A stretch of 64,000 nt of DNA, taken from contig MU006234.1 of assembly GCA_010093685.1 (NCBI GenBank), forward strand, positions 1 through 64,000, given 5' to 3'. Numbering within the stretch: position 1 is the stretch's first letter; each line of letters starts with the position of its first letter. Position numbers and translations under genes: made by a program. Below the pieces are notes generated by a model that was given only the letters and a program-made list of their open reading frames with translations, ran no database searches and was not told where the DNA came from. This document shows positions 23,030 to 33,681 of the stretch, in pieces. The DNA comes from Ophiobolus disseminans. Lineage: Eukaryota > Ascomycota > Dothideomycetes > Pleosporales > Phaeosphaeriaceae.

Positions 23030-24930
23030 CTACACCTTCAAACCATGTACCCCAGCGCCCATTCTCCTCTCCTTGGCGTCCTGTTTAATCATCTCCGCCG
23101 CGCCTTCGCCAATTCCATACGCCACCATCTGCGTATGTCCATTGTTCACCCGCGGTATACTAGACACGTCCGCGACCCTCAATCCCCTCACACCCTTCAC
23201 TCTCAGCCTACCGTCCAGGACTGCATTCCCATCGCCGTCTTTGCCCATCGCACACGTTCCACTGGCATGGTAGCACGTCGTTGCGCCTTGCCGGACATGG
23301 GGTTCCCAATCCTCGCGCTTCGTGTAGGTGTGGTGCGTCAGATTATCTGGCCAACTTCCCTTGATGATATGTTTAGTGCCGGAGCCATTCATAATGATTT
23401 CGTTGCCGAAGCGACACGCCTCGCTCATGAGGAGCATGTCGAGCGGGTGAGACATGTACGCGTGGTCGACGACGGGGTTCTGCGACGGATCAGCGGATGC
23501 GAGTGTGACGCTGCCGCGGGAGTGCTGGTTGAAGAGCAGGGTGCACAACGCGAATGCGTGTTTATGGTCGACGGGGAAGTCGGCGAATTGCTTTGGTCCG
23601 CCGTAGAGCTCCGTGTTCCAGAATTCGATGTTCGGCTGGTCTTTGGTCAGGCCCATTGGATCACGACCTTCTTCCCTCTTTGCGTTTCGCCAGAGCTCCG
23701 AGTCCGCTAGGCGCTCATCGAGACGTGCGTACGCGAAGATGCCGAAGGGGAAGGTGGAAAGCAGGCCCGTCTTCTTCTCCTGGTAGAGCTGATATGTGGA
23801 AGCGATAGCATTATCGTGGTACGCTAGGTAGTCGTTTGTGAGGCCGGGTTCACTGACTTCGTAGAAAATGAAACAGAGGACGTGGTCTTGGAGGTTTTGA
23901 CCTACGCCGGGGGAGTCTACGATGCACTTGATGCCGTGGGCTTCCAGTTGGGACTTGGGACCGATACCAGAGCGCATGAGTATGGGAGGCGAGCAGTATG
24001 CACCGGCGGACACAATGACTTCTTTGCGAGCTTGGTAGTCGATCTTGACACCAGACTGGGAGATAGTAGAGACACCCATTGCTGTTGGTTCGCCAGAGTC
24101 GTCGGAGAAGAGGATCCGATCAACAGTGACAGACGTCTTGATGGTGATATTTTCGCGGCGCTGGCTTTTGGTTATGAAGTCTGCAGCCGTGCTACGTATG
24201 CCTTGGTGTACTGTACGTGGGACATCACCGCAGCCATGGGGCGATTCGCCAGAGGAAAACATGTCGGGATGGTACGGAAGGCCGGCATCTATCAAGCTCT
24301 GCTTGACTGATTCGGATATAGGCGCAAGATCGTGAGGTTCTGTGTGAAGAGGGCCAGATGTACCGTGTACGCTGTCATCGGACTTGTGCCAGGCCTTTGG
24401 GTGGAATGTTTCCGACTGTACTGGAGTGTTAGTGGGATGCTCTCAATCTAATAGATATCTCAGGCTTCATACCTTCTTCATGTAATCGAACATCTTGTCG
24501 CCACTCCACTCGTCCAAGCCCCAGTCGTCATAGTCTTGTCTCGTTCCTCGAATGCATAGCGTGCCGTTGACACCACTTGATCCACCTAGGAATCTGCCTC
24601 GACTGCAGTTTACTCGCCGATCGTCAACATGTTTCATGGGCTCAGTGACAATGTTCCAGTCCGTTTCGCTATCAAAGTTCTTGCTCCATCCACCCGCCAT
24701 GTGTACATTCTCGAGGTCTGCATTGTCTGGACCAGCTTCAAGAACGAGGATCTTGGCGTTGAGGTCTTCGGCGAGTCGGCCTGCTATCACGCAGCCGGAT
24801 GTGCCACCACTTCAGACGTGTTAGATTTGGAATAGCTCAGATATTGCCCCAGAAATACTACAACTTACCCACAAATAATATAGTCATACACCTCAGCCGC
24901 ATGACCCGAATCAAAACGTTCCAGACCCAT
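23030..24930 (-). CDS. GMC-family FAD oxidoreductase (choline dehydrogenase / glucose oxidase-like)
   Basis: Three exons, 24930-24869, 24809-24473 and 24415-23030, join in phase to 594 aa; introns are 59 and 57 bp GT-AG. The Rossmann motif YDYIICGGGTSG is rebuilt only by splicing exons 1 and 2. Next come the ADP-binding Glu in ILVLEAGPDN, the GMC signature GRFLGGSSGVNG (about residue 95) and the second signature GAYCSPPILMRSGIGP. The C-terminal catalytic pair appears as His in YHASGTCAMG and His in NNGHTQM. There is no signal peptide, so it is probably intracellular. Substrate is unknown. It is the first intact gene beyond the transposon island; a link to the PKS locus is possible but unsupported. 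Confidence 0.92.
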
Positions 24931-25818
24931 AATAAACGTCAGTGCACAGGTGCAGCGAGAATTGCGAAGAACCAACAATCGTCAGCGAAGAAAGTAGTAG
25001 CAACAGCGGTCGCCCCACGTCCAAATAAGCTCTTATGTACCCAGGCCAGGTTACCCGGGATCTGTGTGTCTAGTCACGGAAGCATGACCGCGCCACCTGC
25101 ACACGTCTGCAGAAGATGGATGGTTCGGCCATTCGGAAGCGCGCTAGTCCAGTCCCCTGTGGGTTGCGTTTTGGCGCGTTGATCATGTCCTGCAGGTGCT
25201 TGTTAGACTTGGATAATCAGTTGCGAGATGTATTAGAGTTTATTTTGTGGACCAGATAGCAGAGTGCATTCAACACGGTGCCTGCGATATAGGAGGAAGA
25301 ACAGATCCGTGGGACTTTCATGGGTTGTATGAGGAGACCACCAATGTCACGCCTCATGCTTACCCGATGTCTTTCTCACACCGATACAACTGGTCAATTG
25401 GATTGTGCTCCGTCCACTTTCTCGACGGCGCGAAGACTACCGTTGGTCGTGCCGATATCGAATACTGCGGGGGTGCGGGGAATGACGGACACGACGGAAT
25501 TGTTCCGCGTCCTCCTATCTTGTTCTAACCACAACCACTGTCGAAGCTGTGATTATTTTGACTGATTCCATCATCTGAAATGGACATCAGAACATGGTGT
25601 TAAAAACGAGGGATGAGCCGGATGGCGAGTCGTTCACGGGAAATCGGCATTCGAAGATCTACTACGTTTGCAGATGTAGCTTTTCAACGATGGGTGATGG
25701 CATACTCCCGTAAAGCATTCGATGTGGGCAGACAACTGGAAGACTCTATTCATGAAAAATGACCGATTTTGTAATTTGTATTCTTGTTGTATCACACTCA
25801 ATGTTCCATAGAGTGTCA
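24931..25818. other. Intergenic, no gene seen
   Basis: About 890 bp containing the GMC promoter and the 3' flank of the PLP enzyme. Short open frames here show no recognisable domain. Confidence 0.55.
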
Positions 25819-27190
25819 CTACACAGCCCCAGCACCAACCTCAGGCATCTTCGCGCCCTCCTGGCCAACCTGCACTTCAACATTGTTCCCACTTGCCTCC
25901 GTCTCCCCGGCATTCCCAGCTAGTATTTGGAAAGCACGTAGCAAATCGCCCTTCAAGTCCTCCCAGTTCTCCACGCCAACACTAACCCTCAGCAATCGCT
26001 CGTCAACATCCGTGTCGCTCATCCGCCTCCACTCGATCAGGCTCTCCACGCCGCCCAGACTGGTCGCGTGGTGAAAGAGGCGGAGGTGTGTTGGTAGGCT
26101 TCGAGCTTGTCGAGAGTCGTGCGTGTAGATGCTGAAGACGGGACCGAAGCCATTGGGCATTTGCTTCTTGAGCCAGGAGAAGTCGTTGGTTTGGAGGGAT
26201 GCGTGGGAGACTTTGGACACGACTTTCTTCAGCAGCTGAGAGTCGGCCCCGTCACCGTTGATAGCGTCGTTCAGCCACAATACAAGCTTCTCGGCGTTGG
26301 ATGACTGTCGCTGGACGCGAAGCTCCATGGTTCGCAGTGATCGCACGCCCAGCCACCCTTCCAGACTGCCCATGACACTCCCCAGAAACAGCCGCTCCTC
26401 TCTCATCTTCCTGGCCATCTTGCGTCCCTCTGCGCCTTTCTTGATTGCAAGTATACCGCACAACATGTCGCTATGTCCGCCGATGTACTTGGTGCCGGAG
26501 TGCATGACGATATCCGCGCCCCAGGCGAAGGGGTCTTGTAGACCGGGTGGGCCGAATGTAGAGTCGATGGAGAGCAGGGCCCCGCGCGCGTGTGCCCGTT
26601 GGGCATATTTAGAAATCTGGAAGGCTTCGCCGGTGGGGTTGAGCGGTGTTTCGAGGTGGACGAGATGGCCTTTGCCGAGGCCAGCGGCGTCCCAGGCTGC
26701 GTCGTCGGCGTGTAGGTCTACGGTCTTGACGCCGTGCATCTTCTTATGTAGATCAATCACCTATCCACCGTCAGTACGTTCTGCAGTAATCCCTTTACGA
26801 GGAACTCACACCATAGCATCCATGATACCCTCCACTAATCGCAATGACCTTGGGCACCAGATTGACCAGCAGCGCATGAAACGCGCTCAAGCCACTGGTA
26901 TAGCTGATAACATTGTTCGCCAGATCGCCCAAGTCGTCCTCTTTCGTGCCAGGAAATATCAGCGGGGTCAGGATGGTCTCGAGGCGGTTGATGTTGGCGT
27001 TGGTGAGACGCGAATAGACCAGCGGAGTGGAGAGGTCCAGGAACTCGCCCTCGACAGGGACGGGCTGAAGCTGGTCCGGGTCGCGTGGGTATCGGAACGT
27101 GGTTGACGGGTGTAGTGGAGGCGCGACATCTGTCAGGACGTTGATGCTATTGTCGGCGTGGACGCCGTACGTGGCCGGCTGGTAGAACAT
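25819..27190 (-). CDS. Cys/Met-metabolism PLP enzyme (cystathionine gamma-synthase-like)
   Basis: Two exons, 27190-26810 and 26760-25819, split by a 49-bp intron inside HGCYG|VIDLHKK, give 440 aa. The fold-type I PLP features are present: SGLSAFHALL for cofactor phosphate binding, LETPLNPTGEA, the Asp of LSIDSTFG, and the Schiff-base Lys in MHSGTKYIGGHSD. The family transfers sulfur in homocysteine/cystathionine synthesis in the cytosol; this subgroup resembles poorly defined fungal cystathionine gamma-synthase homologues. The start is uncertain: the frame is open 23 codons further upstream but has no ATG there, so the Met before FYQPATYGV was chosen; a small upstream exon is possible. The C-terminus is Glu/Gly-rich. 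Confidence 0.9.
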
Positions 27191-27731
27191 TTCGACTTTG
27201 GTGTGTAGCTTGTGGATGCGACGACCGAGTTGTGTTAATGGCAGCAGAGAAGATCCCAAGACATGTCAACACTGCGCCCTATGGCATAATTGTGGTCCGG
27301 GGTGCACGCCCTAGCCGCTCGCGCCATTGTGGTGGGGAGGGAACAATTCGTCTTCGGCACCGGTGCTCGGCGTTGTGGCTGCAGCTGTATCTGGATGAGG
27401 ATGCGATTGAGAGTTTATGCAAATATACCCAGGTCAAGAGAAGCCATATCAAGTTTCCCGACTCAGCTTTCAGCTTCATAGCAGAGCAAGGCACTTTGCG
27501 ACGCGTGTCATACGCGAAGCCGGGGCGATGACGGAAGGTGGGGTAGCTCGAGCCTGCCCCTCATCGCCCGGAAAATTGTTGGGCTGTCGCAAAGGCCGCA
27601 CATGATGATAGCAAAGTCACGCAATCATCAATGACTGATCATACGAATTGTCATCGCGAGGGAGCAGTTCAAATCTCTAGCTACTAGATCGAGGCTTTCG
27701 CGTCATATCCAAAGTATCCAAAACTCCACCT
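27191..27731. other. Intergenic, PLP-enzyme upstream region
   Basis: 540 bp between the PLP enzyme start and the cyclophilin stop, both on the minus strand. Nothing specific is seen apart from the presumed promoter. Confidence 0.5.
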
Positions 27732-28559
27732 CTACTGAACACCAGCACCGGTGATGGTAGGGTTTTTCGAGTATTTGATCGAGCCCGAGTCGCTGCCTGC
27801 TGCCTCAATTGCCCTTACGACCTTGTACGATTCGACGTCACCTTCCGCGACTTGGCCAAAGACGACGTGCTTGCCATCGAGCCATGACGTGACCACCGTG
27901 GTGATGAAAAACTGCGAGCCATTCCTGTCTTGTGTTAGACGTGTTTGATGTGCTATCATGACCGACGTACGTGTTGGGGCCGGCGTTGGCCATGGACAGG
28001 AGGAAGGGCTTCTGGTGCCTCAGCTTGAAGTTCTCGTCGGCAAACTTCTCGCCGTAGATGGACTTGCCGCCCGTGCCCTGGTGTATGTTAGCCATGTCTT
28101 CCTGGTGTGTTGGGGGATGCGACTCACATTGCCACGGGTGAAGTCACCACCCTGGAGCATGAACTGGGGGATAACACGGTGGAACTTGGAGCCAGCGTAG
28201 CCGAAGCCCTTCTCGCCGGTGGAGAGCGCGCGGAAGTTTTCTACCGTCTTGGGTACAACATCGTCGTACAATTCAAAGTTGATGCGTCCTTCCTGCTCTA
28301 TGAAGGGTCAGTGGCTGCTTAGAAACTCTGATCTGATGCATAGGGAGGGGCAGGACTTACGCTTGACGGCGCCCTTGGATGTGACGTTGCCAGACTTGTC
28401 GACCTCGACCTCAGGGCCCTCCCACGAAACGTCGAAATAGGACTTAATGGTCATGTTGTAGGCGGACGGAGTGAAGAATCGCTTGGTGACAGGAGCGCGA
28501 GCAGAAGAGGTACCCGCGCGGAAAGCAGAAGCTGCCGAAGCACGAAGGTGGGGCAGCAT
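27732..28559 (-). CDS. Cyclophilin, peptidyl-prolyl isomerase, with mitochondrial-type presequence
   Basis: Four exons, 28559-28361, 28297-28128, 28077-27971 and 27924-27732, give 222 aa. The core carries ELYDDVVPKTVENFRAL, KFHRVIPQFMLQGGDFTRGN, the active Arg in FHRV, the MANAGPNTNGSQFFIT segment and the Trp of SWLDGKHVVFG (cyclosporin-binding). The first 35 residues are rich in Arg, Ser and Ala with no acidic residue, typical of a mitochondrial presequence. A second in-frame Met at residue 36 could start a cytosolic form. A charged insert of about 20 residues (WEGPEVEVDKSGNVTSKG) separates the first strand from the usual core and is longer than in standard cyclophilin A. Confidence 0.94.
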
Positions 28560-29398
28560 GATGAGGATGGCGCGGGGTGGTGGCGCTAACCTGGGCTGTT
28601 AGCTGTGGCCTGCGTCGGTGAAATGCGAGGACCTGTGCTTGCTTCTGACACACAGTGGAGGGCCGCGCTCCTGATTGGGAACTTTGTCCGGGGATGCCGT
28701 CACTTACCTGGCGTGGGTGTCTACTGTGCAATTATTGGGACAACGTCGGTGGTGGCGACGGCAAGGATGGGAGGGATGGTGTACAGGATTGGGCCGCTAT
28801 GCAAGACCATCAAGCAAAGAGATGAATATAGTACAGACGGTGGTGCGGTATGGCACGAGATGGTGGCTACTGGCGTAGTGACGAGTCGATTGTGTGAAGA
28901 AACAAAAAACCACCGAGTCTGAAGCTTGAGCACAAACCTCCTGCTAGCGCATTGCTTGATCTGGGGAAGCCGCTGTGTCAAGCCACACCTTGAACGGCGG
29001 CGTCGTGCTGCGTAGAACCGCTCATGGTAGCAGATAGGTCATGGGCGTGTCTCCATACATGAAATCTCCGGTGTATCCATTCCCGCTTGACATGTTCGTT
29101 GCGCATCGCAACTGCCCGACCGCTTGCAGCTAAGCGCGAGGTCACGTGCGCCACCCATCCCCACACTCCATCTTTGGAACCCTTGCTGGCTTCGTGGCTC
29201 GAGTCTTGCATCAAGGGGCCGCGGCTATCCTCAAACTTATTTTTGGGCGATTGTAGCTTTTCACGCCTGTCGCTCCATCTCGCACAATCAGCACGTTTGT
29301 GTCGGACTTCAGCTCTTCTTTGCATTGAAGTTCAATAAACTGCCACTTCACCTGCAACCTCCTACCACCACGCCAACAGACCACGCGACCCGCCCACC
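28560..29398. promoter_or_regulatory. Divergent promoter region, cyclophilin / epsin
   Basis: About 840 bp between two divergently transcribed housekeeping genes. Pyrimidine-rich stretches precede the epsin start. No specific factor site was assigned. Confidence 0.5.
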
Positions 29399-31139
29399 AT
29401 GGATCTCAACAGCCTCAAGGACCAAGTGAGCAACCTCACGCTCTATGACCTGAAGGCCGGGTTTCGCAAAGCCCAAAATGGTACGCGTCGACGCGGGAGA
29501 ATGCCAGTTGGCAGCTGCTGATGCGACGTAGCGGTGATGAACTACACCGAGATGGAGGCCAAGGTGCGCGAGGCGACCAACAACGAGCCATGGGGTATGC
29601 CGAGTCTCTTGTATGGCATTGACAGCAACTGACGGCGGCTAGGTGCTTCTTCGACCATGTTGCAAGACATTGCCAACGGCACTTTCAATTAGTACGTCTG
29701 GCGCACCAAACTCAAAGCCAACGCTGACAATTACAGCCAACTCCTCAACGAAATCATGCCCATGATATACAAGCGCTTCACCGAGAAGGCCTCGGAAGAG
29801 TGGAGGCAGATTTACAAGGTATGGCATCTGCCACGACATATTGGACCAGCTGACATTGCAGGCTCTACAACTGCTCGAATTTCTCATCAAGAACGGCTCC
29901 GAACGGGTCATCGACGATGCGCGCGCACATGTCTCTCTCCTCAAGATGCTCCGCCAGTTCCACTTCATTGACCAGAACGGCAAGGATCAAGGCATCAATG
30001 TGCGCAACCGAGCCAAGGAACTGGCCGAACTCCTCAGTGACGTCGACCGCATCCGAACCGAGCGCAAAAAGTCGAGAGCAAACCGCAACAAGTTTGGAGG
30101 CGTTGAAGGTGGAGCCGGATCGGGCGGCTTCTCCGGCAGCGGAGGCTTCTCAGGCGGCGGAGGGAGCGGCAGCAGATATGGCGGCTTTGGCAGTGAGTCG
30201 GCAGAATATGGCAACTACAATGGAGGTGTCTACGGAGACGGAGGTGGCTTTGGCGGACAACAGCCTGGCTTCAACGACACGCAACAGCGGCGAGACCGCT
30301 TCGACGAGTACGACGAGTACGATGAAGGTGACGTTTCTAGCCCGCCGGCACGACGGAAAGAGGCGGCGCCCACGCATAGCCGGAAAGAAGTCAAGAAGGA
30401 GGAACCAAAGCCAAAGGCGCAAGAGCCCGTGGCAGATCTGCTGGCATGGGACGATGAGCCTGCGCCCGTCTCGACGTCGGCCGGTAAGCAGCCTGTCGCG
30501 ACGGCTGGAAATGATTTTGGGGACGATGACGACTTTGACGACTTTCAATCAGCCGCGCCAGCTGCACCAGCAGTGCCTGTAGCAAGACCAGCCGCCTCGT
30601 CTTTCAATATTGCGCCTCCAGCTTCCACGTCCACGATCACGTCCTCGACCCAGTTCGCCGCACCACAGCCTCAATCTGCTGCCAATAACAACAACTTCAA
30701 CGACCTCCTAGCCACTGTGTCACCCGCACCTGCCGGCAACAAGTTCGCCGCTCCCCCCATCTCGACACCCCAGATGTTTACGCAGACGCCTCAGCAGCCA
30801 TCTGGCTACCAGGCGACTGGCCCCAACTACTTCACATCCGTCAACATGGGGGCTCCCCAGTCCGGGAAGTCTACACCCTCGGTCATGTCTCCTGGTGGGA
30901 AAATTGGGGCCGCAGCGCCGAAGAAGGCGGGCGGGGATGCTTTTGCTTCGTTGCTCGCGGGCGCCGCTCCGAAGAAGTCAAACACACCTACGCAAAAGGT
31001 CACAATGGGCGATCTGGCCAAGCAAAAGACTAGCCAAGGACTCTGGGGCGCTCCCGCCTCGAGCTCCAGCACACCCGCTGCGCAGACACCGCAAGGCGGA
31101 TCGAAGCCTGGGGGTGCGTTGGGCGATCTTCTGGGTTAA
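29399..31139 (+). CDS. Epsin-like ENTH-domain clathrin adaptor (Ent3 type)
   Basis: Five exons, 29399-29480, 29532-29594, 29643-29691, 29737-29818 and 29862-31139, give 517 aa. The ENTH domain fills about residues 10-160 (AVMNYTEMEAKVREATNNEP, then MPMIYKRFTE, LQLLEFLIKNGSERV, QGINVRNRAKEL). The rest is disordered: a Gly/Ser-rich stretch (about 190-240), a charged linker, and acidic-Phe motifs around DDDDFDDFQ that match gamma-ear/GGA-binding sites. It ends in GALGDLLG. ENTH proteins bind phosphoinositides; Ent3-type members work with AP-1 and GGA at the trans-Golgi and endosome rather than at the plasma membrane. The acidic-Phe motifs and no obvious ubiquitin-interacting motif favour Ent3 over Ent1/2. 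Confidence 0.9.
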
Positions 31140-31430
31140 GTGGTGCGCGGAGCGGCCGGCCAATGGGCACAGACTTTTGAGCATAAGCAAAAGGGATATC
31201 TTGGTGGGTGGCAACGGGCGTATACGATAGTTGCAGAATGACTTCCTCTTTCGTCTTCCATATATATATTTGCACAGTTCCCGACATGTGACAGCCATGC
31301 GCTTGCCTCGAGCCGCGGGGACGTCGCATGTTGATTGGCCGAGCCCCTAATTTCCGTTTTCCACACCTCCCATCTCGACAACTTGCATGCGAAGACAACA
31401 TGGCGTCCTCTCCCTCTCGATGATGCCTCA

Positions 31431-33512
31431 ATGCAGCCCTCGCGTCTCCTCTTCGCCCTCGCCCTGTTGCTCGCTCCGGTAGCGCTCCTGGGAACAGCAT
31501 GGCTCTACCTCTATCCCATCTTCCACGGCTGCGGCTTTCCAGCGCCTCCGTCACGCCTGGGAGGCACGGCGCCCTTCCGCCTCCTCGCCCTCGGTGACCC
31601 CCAGCTGGAAGGCGATTCGTCGCTGCCCGACCCCAATGCGCCCATGCTCCCATCGCTGCAATGGTTCGTGCAGGACATGCAGCACGGCCCTGATACACGC
31701 ACGCGGATCAAGACACTGCGACGCGCAGTCGACGGACTCAAGCAAGACGTGCCGAGATATCTGGAGGGCAAGAGGAAGGCGGTGGACCTGTGGGGCAATG
31801 ACTTGTACTTGGCGCATATTGTGCGGAGCGTGAGGTGGTGGAGCGAGCCGAGTCACGTCGCTGTGCTGGGGGACTTGCTGGGCAGCCAGTGGATCACAGC
31901 TGGGGAGTTTGAGAAGAGAGCTCGGAGATATTGGGGGGTCGTTATGAAGGGGTTTGACGGCGTACCGAGGGCGGTTTATGGGATGAGCGAGAAGGAGGGA
32001 GAGAGTGTGGATGGAATGACAGGCAAGGAAGAAGAAGAGCATTGTGTAGAATCTGAGATGGGAAACTTGGCGAGTGCGCTTGCAGATGCAGAACAAGACG
32101 ATCCTCATATGAAAGAGGACGATGAGGGGGAACACCCGGACGGTGAAGTCAAAGAGGAAGAGCCGGCCGTGGAAGAGCAGATTGAGGAAGAGCCAGTTGC
32201 AAAAGATCCGCCAGAGGAACAAGGCAAGCCGTTGAGGAAGCCGTACTGGGGTGGCACAACAGAAGTGCTGGGCGCAGAGAAAGATTGGGCGAACCGCGTT
32301 ATCAACATTGCCGGCAACCACGATGTTGGCTATGCCGGCGACTTGGACGAGTCCCGAGTCGAGCGCTTCGAGAAGGCGTTCGGAAACGTCAACTGGGACA
32401 TCTGGTTCACGCTTCCACCAGCATCGAATGACACTCATACCCCCGACGAGTCCGACACAGACAATACCCCGCCAGCACTTCGCATCGTCGTACTCAACTC
32501 CATGAACATCGACACGCCCGCCTGGTCCAGCGATCTTCAGACCGAAACGTACTCCTTCATGAACCACATCATCACAACCGCACGCCCCGTCCAGGACAAA
32601 ACTCATGCCACCATCCTGCTCACACACATCCCGCTCGAGAAACAAGCAGGCATATGCGTCGATCGGCCATACTTTGCCTTCTTTGACGGCGGACACGGTG
32701 TCAGAGAGCAGAACATGCTGTCGGACCACTCGAGCAAGACGATTCTGCAAGGCGTGTTCGGCATGTCGGAGAATAGATGGGCAGCAGGTGAAGGATTTGG
32801 CAGACGTGGTATCGTGCTCAATGGGCACGACCACGAGGGATGCGACGTCGTGCATTTCGCTCGACAGGAAGGGGCGGAAGATGCGTGTGCGGTGAACGAT
32901 ATCCAAAGTGAGGATGCGTATTGGCCGAAAATAACAACTACAATGCCTGGGGTTGAAGCACCCACTGGTACCATGGACGCCCTCGTGACCGTCGAGACAT
33001 CCTCCATCAACGAAACCAATCCGCTCCTTGAGCACGAGAATACGTCGCCCGCAAAAAACTCGCATCCTTCACCCGACCCACCCTCATTCGACCCAGAACC
33101 AGAACCAGCCTGGCTCGCTCATTCCTACCCACCACGTCCCTACCACATCTCCCACGACGCCATCACCAACACATCCCACTGCACATCCATCTCCTCGTCC
33201 CCCCACATCCGCGAAATCACGCTCCGCAGCATGATGGGCGATTTCTCAGGACACGCAGGCTTCCTGTCTGCGTGGTTTGACGCGCAAAAGGGCGAGAAAG
33301 GCGAATGGATTTTCGAGTTTAATAGCTGTGGAGTGGGCGTGCAACACTGGTGGTGGGGTGTGCATAGTGTAGATTTCGCACTGGTTGTTGTGCTTGTGGT
33401 ATGTGGAGTTAGTCGGGTATTGGAAACTTACTATAGGCCCGGGAGCGATGGCAAGAACGACTCGGCTGTCAAAGCTAATGGCACGAGTGCTGAGAAGGCG
33501 AAAGGAGTGTAG
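31431..33512 (+). CDS. Cdc1/Ted1-type ER metallophosphoesterase
   Basis: Single-exon 693-aa protein. An N-terminal signal-anchor helix (LLFALALLLAPVALLGTAWL) starts right after the chosen ATG. Calcineurin-like metal motifs appear in order: LALGDPQLEG (about 56), VLGDLLGSQW (about 146), GNHDVGYAG (about 295), LLTHIP (about 400) and GHDHEGCDVVH (about 465). A second helix near the C-terminus (FALVVVLVVCGVSRVL) makes it a two-span, lumen-facing ER enzyme. Cdc1 and Ted1 homologues remove ethanolamine-phosphate groups from GPI-anchor mannoses. A highly acidic insert of about 80 residues (190-270) separates the second and third metal motifs and looks disordered. The frame is open further upstream but lacks an ATG there. 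Confidence 0.9.
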   Translation: MQPSRLLFALALLLAPVALLGTAWLYLYPIFHGCGFPAPPSRLGGTAPFRLLALGDPQLEGDSSLPDPNAPMLPSLQWFVQDMQHGPDTRTRIKTLRRAVDGLKQDVPRYLEGKRKAVDLWGNDLYLAHIVRSVRWWSEPSHVAVLGDLLGSQWITAGEFEKRARRYWGVVMKGFDGVPRAVYGMSEKEGESVDGMTGKEEEEHCVESEMGNLASALADAEQDDPHMKEDDEGEHPDGEVKEEEPAVEEQIEEEPVAKDPPEEQGKPLRKPYWGGTTEVLGAEKDWANRVINIAGNHDVGYAGDLDESRVERFEKAFGNVNWDIWFTLPPASNDTHTPDESDTDNTPPALRIVVLNSMNIDTPAWSSDLQTETYSFMNHIITTARPVQDKTHATILLTHIPLEKQAGICVDRPYFAFFDGGHGVREQNMLSDHSSKTILQGVFGMSENRWAAGEGFGRRGIVLNGHDHEGCDVVHFARQEGAEDACAVNDIQSEDAYWPKITTTMPGVEAPTGTMDALVTVETSSINETNPLLEHENTSPAKNSHPSPDPPSFDPEPEPAWLAHSYPPRPYHISHDAITNTSHCTSISSSPHIREITLRSMMGDFSGHAGFLSAWFDAQKGEKGEWIFEFNSCGVGVQHWWWGVHSVDFALVVVLVVCGVSRVLETYYRPGSDGKNDSAVKANGTSAEKAKGV

Positions 33513-33681
33513 TCGTTGACTTTATACAGGATAAATGCCTTCACGCAGCGCAGCGTTGTTCGCAGGTAAACAATTCAAATTTTAAATACTCGTTCAATCG
33601 CACCGTCTACTCGTATCCGCGCAGAAACAAGGAAATAAAACACAAAAGAACAAGCACACGCGTCGTCGCTCTCTCCGTCTT

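Noticed and set aside
27190..27259. Longer N-terminus for the PLP enzyme
   Set aside because: The frame is open but has no ATG before an upstream stop; only a missing exon could supply it.
29987..30548. Antisense Pro/Leu-rich frames across the epsin Gly-rich region
   Set aside because: Direct consequence of the Gly/Ser-rich coding sequence of the epsin on the plus strand.
31551..33065. 504-codon open frame antisense to the metallophosphoesterase gene
   Set aside because: It is the mirror of a well-supported enzyme, lacks any recognisable domain and has Cys/His/Leu-rich composition typical of antisense frames in GC-rich coding DNA.
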